This document shows, piece by piece, positions 17,600 through 21,845 of a DNA stretch of 21,845 bases (the stretch's first letter is position 1; every line of letters starts with the position of its first letter). The translations under genes and the position numbers were made by a program. Below the pieces are notes generated by a model, which was not told where the DNA came from, did not search any database, and saw nothing but the letters and a program-made list of their open reading frames with translations. The stretch is from DATJLQ01 sp035509415 (GTDB lineage Bacteria > Pseudomonadota > Alphaproteobacteria > JACZXZ01), in NCBI GenBank assembly GCA_035509415.1, contig DATJLQ010000070.1:1-21845 (forward strand). Direction: 5' to 3'.

Positions 17600-18329
17600 A
17601 GCGGCGCTTCTCGACGCGCGCGCGGCACGGGAGCCGGTGCTCGCGGTGCGCGGGCTCAACGCGTGGTACGGGGAATCCCACATTCTCCACGGCGTCGATT
17701 TCGACGTGTTCCCGGGCGAGGTGGTGACGCTCCTGGGCCGCAACGGCGCCGGCAAGACGACGACGCTCAAATCGATCATGGGCATGGTCGGCCGGCGCGA
17801 AGGCTCGGTGCGCTTCGAGGAGCGCGAGACCATCGGGATGGCGTCGAACCGCATCGCGCGGCTCGGGCTCGCCTTCTGCCCCGAGGAGCGCGGCATCTTC
17901 GCGAGCCTCAGCGTGCGCGAGAATCTGACTCTGCCGCCCGAGGTCAAGCCCGGCGGCCTCGAGCGCGCGCGCATCTTCGCGCTGTTCCCGAACCTCGCCG
18001 AGCGGCTCTCGAGCCAGGGCACCAAGCTTTCGGGCGGCGAGCAGCAGATGCTCGCGATCGCGCGCATCCTGCGCACCGGCGCGCGGCTCCTGCTTCTCGA
18101 CGAGCCCACCGAGGGGCTCGCCCCCGTCATCATCCAGCAGATCGGCTCGACCGTGCGCGAGCTGAAGGCGCTCGGCTTCACCGTGCTCCTGGTCGAGCAG
18201 AATTTCCGCTTCGCCGCGACCGTGGCGGACCGGCACTACGTCATGGAGCACGGCCGGGTCGTCGACCTGATCCCGAACGACGCGCTCGAGCGCAACATGA
18301 AGAAGCTGCACGACTATCTCGGGGTCTGA
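17592..18329 (+). CDS. HAAT-family ABC transporter ATP-binding protein, LivF type
   Basis: A 245-residue ATPase. Walker A GRNGAGKT is at residues 49-56, signature LSGGE at 146-150, Walker B RLLLLDEP at 165-172, followed by TEGLAPVIIQQIG as in LivF. The phrase LAFCPEERGIFASLSVRENL is typical; LSGGE in place of LSGGQ is common in this group. Residues 1-15 are an extra alanine-rich leader before the conserved VLAVRGLNAWYGESHILHGV. It overlaps the LivG-type gene by 8 bases and is followed after 48 nt by the binding-protein gene. It is distinct from UrtE, which has its own gene at 5936-6631. Confidence 0.92.
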   Translation: MGEAALLDARAAREPVLAVRGLNAWYGESHILHGVDFDVFPGEVVTLLGRNGAGKTTTLKSIMGMVGRREGSVRFEERETIGMASNRIARLGLAFCPEERGIFASLSVRENLTLPPEVKPGGLERARIFALFPNLAERLSSQGTKLSGGEQQMLAIARILRTGARLLLLDEPTEGLAPVIIQQIGSTVRELKALGFTVLLVEQNFRFAATVADRHYVMEHGRVVDLIPNDALERNMKKLHDYLGV

Positions 18330-18377
18330 ACGAGGCGTCCACAAGTCAACCGACGCGCAACACGAGGGGAAAACGCC

Positions 18378-19583
18378 ATGAAGAAGCTGCTGCTGCTATC
18401 GGCCCTTGCCTTCGGCCTCGGCGCCGCGAGCGCCCATGCCGAGATCACGGTCAAGATCGGCGACCTGAGCGACATGTCGAGCCTCTATGCCGACGTGAGC
18501 GGGCCCGACGGAATCTCGGCCGTCAAGCTCGCGGTCGAGGATTTCGATCCGGCCAAGAACGGCATGAAGGTCGAGATCGTCTCGGCCGACCACCAGAACA
18601 AGCCCGACGTCGGCGCCGGCATCGCGCGCCAGTGGTACGACGTCGACCACGTGGACGCGATCGTCGACGTGCCGAACTCGGGCGTAGCACTCGCGGTCTC
18701 GCAGGTGACCCAGGAGAAGAACAAGGTGTTCCTCATCTCGGGCGCCGCGAGCTCGGACCTCACGGGCTCGAAATGCACGCCCAACAACGTGCACTGGACC
18801 TACGACACCTGGGCGCTCGCCCACGGCACCGGCGGCGCCATCGTGGCGAACGGCGGCAAGACCTGGTTCTTCCTGACCTCCGACTACGCCTTCGGCCACG
18901 CGCTCGAGCACGACACCGCGGCGGTCGTCGAGGCCGCGGGCGGCAAGGTGCTGGGCCAGGTGCTGCATCCCTTGAACACGTCCGACTTCTCGTCCTTCCT
19001 CCTGCAGGCGCAGGCGTCGAAGGCGCAGGTGATCGGGCTCGCGAACGCGGGCGGCGACACGATCAACTCGATCAAGCAGGCGGCCGAGTTCGGCATCGTC
19101 AAGGGCGGGCAGAAGCTCGCGGGGTTGCTCGTGTTCCTGTCCGACGTGCATGCGCTCGGACTCCAGACCGCCCAGGGCCTCACGATCACGACCGCGTACT
19201 ACTGGGACCTCAACGACAAGACCCGCAAGTTCGCCGAGCGCATGGCGGCGATGAACCACGGCAAGTACCCGACCATGATCATGGCCGGCATCTATTCCGA
19301 GACGCTGCATTATCTCGAGGCGGTGAAGCGCGTGGGCTCGGCGGCCGACGGCCGCAAGGTCGTGGATTCGATGAAGAGCGTCACCTACGAGGACCCGCTG
19401 TTCGGGCCCACGGTGCTGCGCGTCGACGGCACGGCCGAGCACGCCATGTACCTGGTCGAGGTGAAGAAGCCGTCGGAATCGAAGGGGCCCTACGATCTCT
19501 TCAAGGTGGTCGCGAAGATTCCGCCGGACAAGGCGTTCCGGCCGCTCGCCGACGAGAAGGGCATGTGCCCGCTGGTAAAGTAG
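18378..19583 (+). CDS. HAAT-family ABC transporter substrate-binding protein, substrate unknown
   Basis: A 401-residue periplasmic binding protein of the type-1 (Peripla_BP_6/LivJ-like) class. Residues 1-21 are a signal peptide (MKKLLLLSALAFGLGAASAHA). The mature protein starts EITVKIGDLSDMSSLYADVS, with GPDGISAVKLAVEDF, the conserved VDAIVDVPNSGVALAVSQV stretch and FFLTSDYAFGHALE. Mature Cys133 and Cys397 (KGMCPLVK) are the only cysteines and may form a disulfide. It differs clearly from UrtA: shorter, without the PVQYEGEESS region, so urea is not the likely ligand; amino acids, amides or aromatic acids are possible. A GAGGGGAAAA ribosome site supports the start. A 16-pair hairpin follows its stop. 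Confidence 0.9.
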   Translation: MKKLLLLSALAFGLGAASAHAEITVKIGDLSDMSSLYADVSGPDGISAVKLAVEDFDPAKNGMKVEIVSADHQNKPDVGAGIARQWYDVDHVDAIVDVPNSGVALAVSQVTQEKNKVFLISGAASSDLTGSKCTPNNVHWTYDTWALAHGTGGAIVANGGKTWFFLTSDYAFGHALEHDTAAVVEAAGGKVLGQVLHPLNTSDFSSFLLQAQASKAQVIGLANAGGDTINSIKQAAEFGIVKGGQKLAGLLVFLSDVHALGLQTAQGLTITTAYYWDLNDKTRKFAERMAAMNHGKYPTMIMAGIYSETLHYLEAVKRVGSAADGRKVVDSMKSVTYEDPLFGPTVLRVDGTAEHAMYLVEVKKPSESKGPYDLFKVVAKIPPDKAFRPLADEKGMCPLVK

Positions 19584-19606
19584 GCGGCGGGTCGGCCTAG
19601 GAAATC

Positions 19607-19642
19607 CGGGGCGGCGTCGGTCGCGGGACCGGCGCCGCCTCG
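19607..19642 (+). repeat. Strong hairpin between binding-protein and permease genes
   Basis: GGCGGCGTCGGTC (19610-19622) pairs with GACCGGCGCCGCC (19627-19639) around the loop GCGG, with one G-U wobble; three further pairs at the base extend it to 16. It lies 24 nt after the binding-protein stop and about 30 nt before the permease start. No T-run follows, so it is more likely an mRNA-stability or partial-attenuation element than a terminator. Confidence 0.65.
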
Positions 19643-19672
19643 CTTCCGCGAACGCGCAATTCGGATTCGCGC

Positions 19673-20560
19673 ATGGTCCAGATTTTCGGCATTCCCTCGG
19701 CGGCCCTGTTCGGCCAGCTCCTGATCGGGCTCATCAACGGCTCGTTCTACGCGCTCCTGAGCCTCGGGCTCGCGGTCATTTTCGGCCTGCTCAACATCAT
19801 CAATTTCGCCCATGGCGCGCTCTACATGGTGGGGGCGTTCCTCGCCTGGATGCTGCTGGCCTATTTCGGGGTCAGCTATTGGTGGGCGCTTTTGATCGCG
19901 CCCCTCGTCGTGGCGCTCATCGGCGTCGCGCTCGAGCGCTGCTTCCTCCGGTGGATCTACAAGCTCGACCATCTCTACGGGCTTTTGCTCACCTTCGGCT
20001 TGGCGCTCGTGATCCAGGGCCTGTTTCAGAACGAATACGGCTCGGCCGGCCAGCCCTATGTCATCCCGGACGGGCTCCAGGGCGGCTATGCGCTCGGATT
20101 CATGTACCTGCCGGTCTACCGCGCCTGGGTCGTGGCCGCTTCGGTCGTGGTGTGCTTCGCGACCTGGCTCGTGATCGAGCGCACCAAGCTCGGCGCGTAC
20201 CTGCGCGCCGCGACCGAGAATCCAGCCTTGGTCCAAGCATTCGGCATCAACGTGCCGCGCATGATCACGCTCACCTACGCCTTCGGCGTAGCACTCGCCG
20301 CACTCGGCGGCGTGATGGCAGCGCCCATCTACCAGGTGAGCCCGCTCATGGGCTCGGACCTCATCATCGTCGTGTTCGCGGTGGTGGTGATCGGCGGCAT
20401 GGGCTCGATCATGGGCTCGATCCTGACCGGCTTCGGCCTCGGCGTGATGGAGGGATTGACCAAGGTGTTCTATCCCGAGGCGTCGAGCACGGTGATCTTC
20501 GTGATCATGGCGATCGTGCTCCTGATCAAGCCCGCCGGCCTGTTCGGGAGGCGCGGCTGA
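19673..20560 (+). CDS. HAAT-family ABC transporter permease, LivH type
   Basis: A 295-residue membrane permease with about eight helices. The family marks are LINGSFYALLSLGLAVIFGL with LNIINFAHGALYMVGAFLAW near the N-terminus, LLLTFGLALVIQGLFQNEYG, the coupling segment LGAYLRAATENPALVQAFGI, and IIVVFAVVVIGGMGSIMGSI with a final charged tail (LIKPAGLFGRRG). It lacks the long exported N-terminal domain of UrtB. The ribosome site before the ATG is poor, and the gene follows the strong hairpin, which fits low expression compared with the binding protein. Its TGA overlaps the ATG of the next gene. Confidence 0.93.
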   Translation: MVQIFGIPSAALFGQLLIGLINGSFYALLSLGLAVIFGLLNIINFAHGALYMVGAFLAWMLLAYFGVSYWWALLIAPLVVALIGVALERCFLRWIYKLDHLYGLLLTFGLALVIQGLFQNEYGSAGQPYVIPDGLQGGYALGFMYLPVYRAWVVAASVVVCFATWLVIERTKLGAYLRAATENPALVQAFGINVPRMITLTYAFGVALAALGGVMAAPIYQVSPLMGSDLIIVVFAVVVIGGMGSIMGSILTGFGLGVMEGLTKVFYPEASSTVIFVIMAIVLLIKPAGLFGRRG

Positions 20561-21522
20561 TGAGCGCTGTGGACGCGGGCACGAAGGAGACGGCGGGTGC
20601 CTTCCGCGCCCAGGCGATCGCCTTCGCGCTCATGCTCGCCTTTTTCCTCGTCGCCCCCTATTTCGTCTACCCCGTGTTCCTCATGAAGGTGCTGTGCTTC
20701 GCGCTGTTCGCCTGCGCGTTCAACCTGCTCGTGGGCTATGTGGGGCTGCTCTCGTTCGGCCACGCGGCCTTCATGGGCATGGCGGCCTATTTCTGCGGCC
20801 ATGCGGCCAAGGCCTGGGGACTGCCGCCGGGAGTCTCGATCCTGATCGGGACGCTGGGGGCGACGCTCTTGGGCATCGTGATCGGAGCACTCGCGATCCG
20901 GCGCCAGGGCATCTATTTCGCCATGATCACGCTGGCCCTCTCGCAGATGGTCTATTTCTTCTGCCTCGAAGCGAAGTTCACCGGTGGCGAGGACGGCATC
21001 CAGGGCATTCCGCAGGGAAAGCTGTTCGGACTCATCGGCCTCGACAAGATGATGCCGCTCTATTTCACCGTGTTGGTCATCTTCCTCGCGGGCTTTCTTC
21101 TGATCTACCGCACCATCCATTCGCCCTTCGGCCAGGTGCTGAAGGCGATCCGCGAGAACGAGCCGCGCGCGATCTCGCTCGGCTACCGGGTCGACCAGTA
21201 CAAGCTCCTCGCCTTCGTGCTCTCGGCGGCGCTGGCCGGCCTCGCCGGCGCGACCAAGTCGATCGTGTTCCAGCTCGCGGCCTTGACCGACGTGCATTGG
21301 AGCATGTCGGGCGAGGTGGTGCTGATGGCGCTCGTGGGCGGGCTCGGGACGGTCTACGGCCCGGTCGTGGGCGCCTTGATCCTGGTCACCATGGAGCAGT
21401 ATCTCGCGACCCTCGGCTCGTGGGTGACCGTGGTGCAGGGCGGCATCTTCGTCGCCTGCGTGCTCTTGTTCCGGCGCGGCGTGGTGGGCGAGCTCGCGCG
21501 GCTCCTCAAGACGGCGCTGTAG
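20560..21522 (+). CDS. HAAT-family ABC transporter permease, LivM type
   Basis: A 320-residue permease that pairs with the LivH-type subunit. After ~18 cytoplasmic residues come IAFALMLAFFLVAPYFVYPV, then LFACAFNLLVGYVGLLSFGH and AAFMGMAAYFCGHAAKAWGL, the LivM signature; ALAIRRQGIYFAMITLALSQ and FTGGEDGIQGIPQGKLFGL are also typical, and LKAIRENEPRAISLGYRVDQ is the cytoplasmic coupling loop. The start is placed at 20560, where the ATG overlaps the preceding stop (TGATG). It is the last gene of the transporter operon; its stop lies three bases from the stop of the convergent antitoxin gene, and no terminator hairpin is visible in between. Confidence 0.93.
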   Translation: MSAVDAGTKETAGAFRAQAIAFALMLAFFLVAPYFVYPVFLMKVLCFALFACAFNLLVGYVGLLSFGHAAFMGMAAYFCGHAAKAWGLPPGVSILIGTLGATLLGIVIGALAIRRQGIYFAMITLALSQMVYFFCLEAKFTGGEDGIQGIPQGKLFGLIGLDKMMPLYFTVLVIFLAGFLLIYRTIHSPFGQVLKAIRENEPRAISLGYRVDQYKLLAFVLSAALAGLAGATKSIVFQLAALTDVHWSMSGEVVLMALVGGLGTVYGPVVGALILVTMEQYLATLGSWVTVVQGGIFVACVLLFRRGVVGELARLLKTAL

Positions 21523-21525
21523 GCT

Positions 21526-21840
21526 CTATTCCGCGGCGGCGGATTTGGCGCCTATGCGTGCCCGGCCGCGCGGGATGGTCTCGAGGCGGTCGCCGATTTC
21601 GCGCTCGGCGACACGTAGATCGTAGAGCTGCTGGAGATTCATCCAGAATGCGGCGCTGGTGCCGAAATAGCGCCCGAGCCGGAGCGCCGTGTCGGCGCTG
21701 ATCCCACGCGTGCCGTGCAGGATCGCCGTCACCCGGTTCGCCGGAACGCGGATGTCGTGCGCCAAGCGCGCGGCGGTGATCTCCGAGGCTGCGATTGCGT
21801 CGGCAAGCTGCTCGCCGGGATGGATGGGCGTGCGGGCCAT
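21526..21840 (-). CDS. higA: HigA-family antitoxin (XRE helix-turn-helix)
   Basis: A 104-residue DNA-binding protein of the HigA/VapI group. The opening MARTPIHPGEQLADAIAASE followed by ITAARLAHDIRVPANRVTAI and LHGTRGISADTALRLGRYFG is a standard HigA helix-turn-helix, and TSAAFWMNLQQLYDLRVAER is the conserved C-terminal block. HigA antitoxins bind and neutralise the HigB mRNA-cleaving toxin and repress their own operon. In this group the higB gene normally lies just upstream of higA; here that would be beyond 21840, outside the window, so the pair cannot be confirmed. The last ~14 residues are Arg/Ala-rich. It is convergent with the transporter operon. Confidence 0.88.
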   Translation of the reverse strand: MARTPIHPGEQLADAIAASEITAARLAHDIRVPANRVTAILHGTRGISADTALRLGRYFGTSAAFWMNLQQLYDLRVAEREIGDRLETIPRGRARIGAKSAAAE

Positions 21841-21845
21841 GGCTG

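Overview
The window is GC-rich chromosomal DNA whose gene content and codon use suggest an alphaproteobacterium. The pointers are a urea transporter permease with a long N-terminal exported domain, a PAS_5-type single-domain protein and a CoA-acylating methylmalonate-semialdehyde dehydrogenase of alphaproteobacterial style. No ribosomal or other phylogenetic marker is present, so the genus cannot be named. No tRNA, rRNA, CRISPR array, insertion sequence or phage gene was seen, and no stretch of more than about 300 bases lacks a gene.

Layout. (1) 1-625, minus strand: a SnoaL-like protein followed by an MgtC/SapB-family membrane protein that runs off the left edge. (2) 626-876: a regulatory region with a good sigma-54 promoter candidate (805-820) and, 80-120 bp upstream of the predicted start, an array of GCCTAA/TTAGGC half-sites. 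(3) 877-11757, plus strand: one compact twelve-gene block, urtABCDE followed directly by ureDABCEFG. (4) 11845-13472, plus strand: a D-2-hydroxyacid dehydrogenase and a small PAS-domain protein. (5) 13600-16560, minus strand: a three-gene unit of methylmalonate-semialdehyde dehydrogenase, luciferase-like flavin oxidoreductase and a small unknown protein. (6) 16844-21522, plus strand: a complete second HAAT/Liv-type ABC transporter in the order ATPase, ATPase, binding protein, permease, permease. (7) 21526-21840, minus strand: a HigA-like antitoxin whose partner toxin would lie beyond the right edge.

How the genes work together. UrtA captures urea in the periplasm, UrtB/UrtC form the membrane channel and UrtD/UrtE hydrolyse ATP. 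Cytoplasmic urease (UreABC) then splits urea to ammonia and carbamate/CO2 after UreD, UreF, UreG and the histidine-tailed UreE have loaded nickel. Many urt-ure junctions overlap or abut (urtB/urtC, urtC/urtD, urtE/ureD, ureE/ureF, ureF/ureG), so uptake and hydrolysis are probably co-expressed, most plausibly from the sigma-54 promoter under nitrogen limitation. The second transporter belongs to the same superfamily but its substrate cannot be read from sequence.

No clearly new biological system is present; most of the window is well-understood metabolism. The most interesting unexplained signals are the GCCTAA array before urtA, and strong hairpins placed directly after the binding-protein gene and before the first permease gene in both ABC transporter operons.
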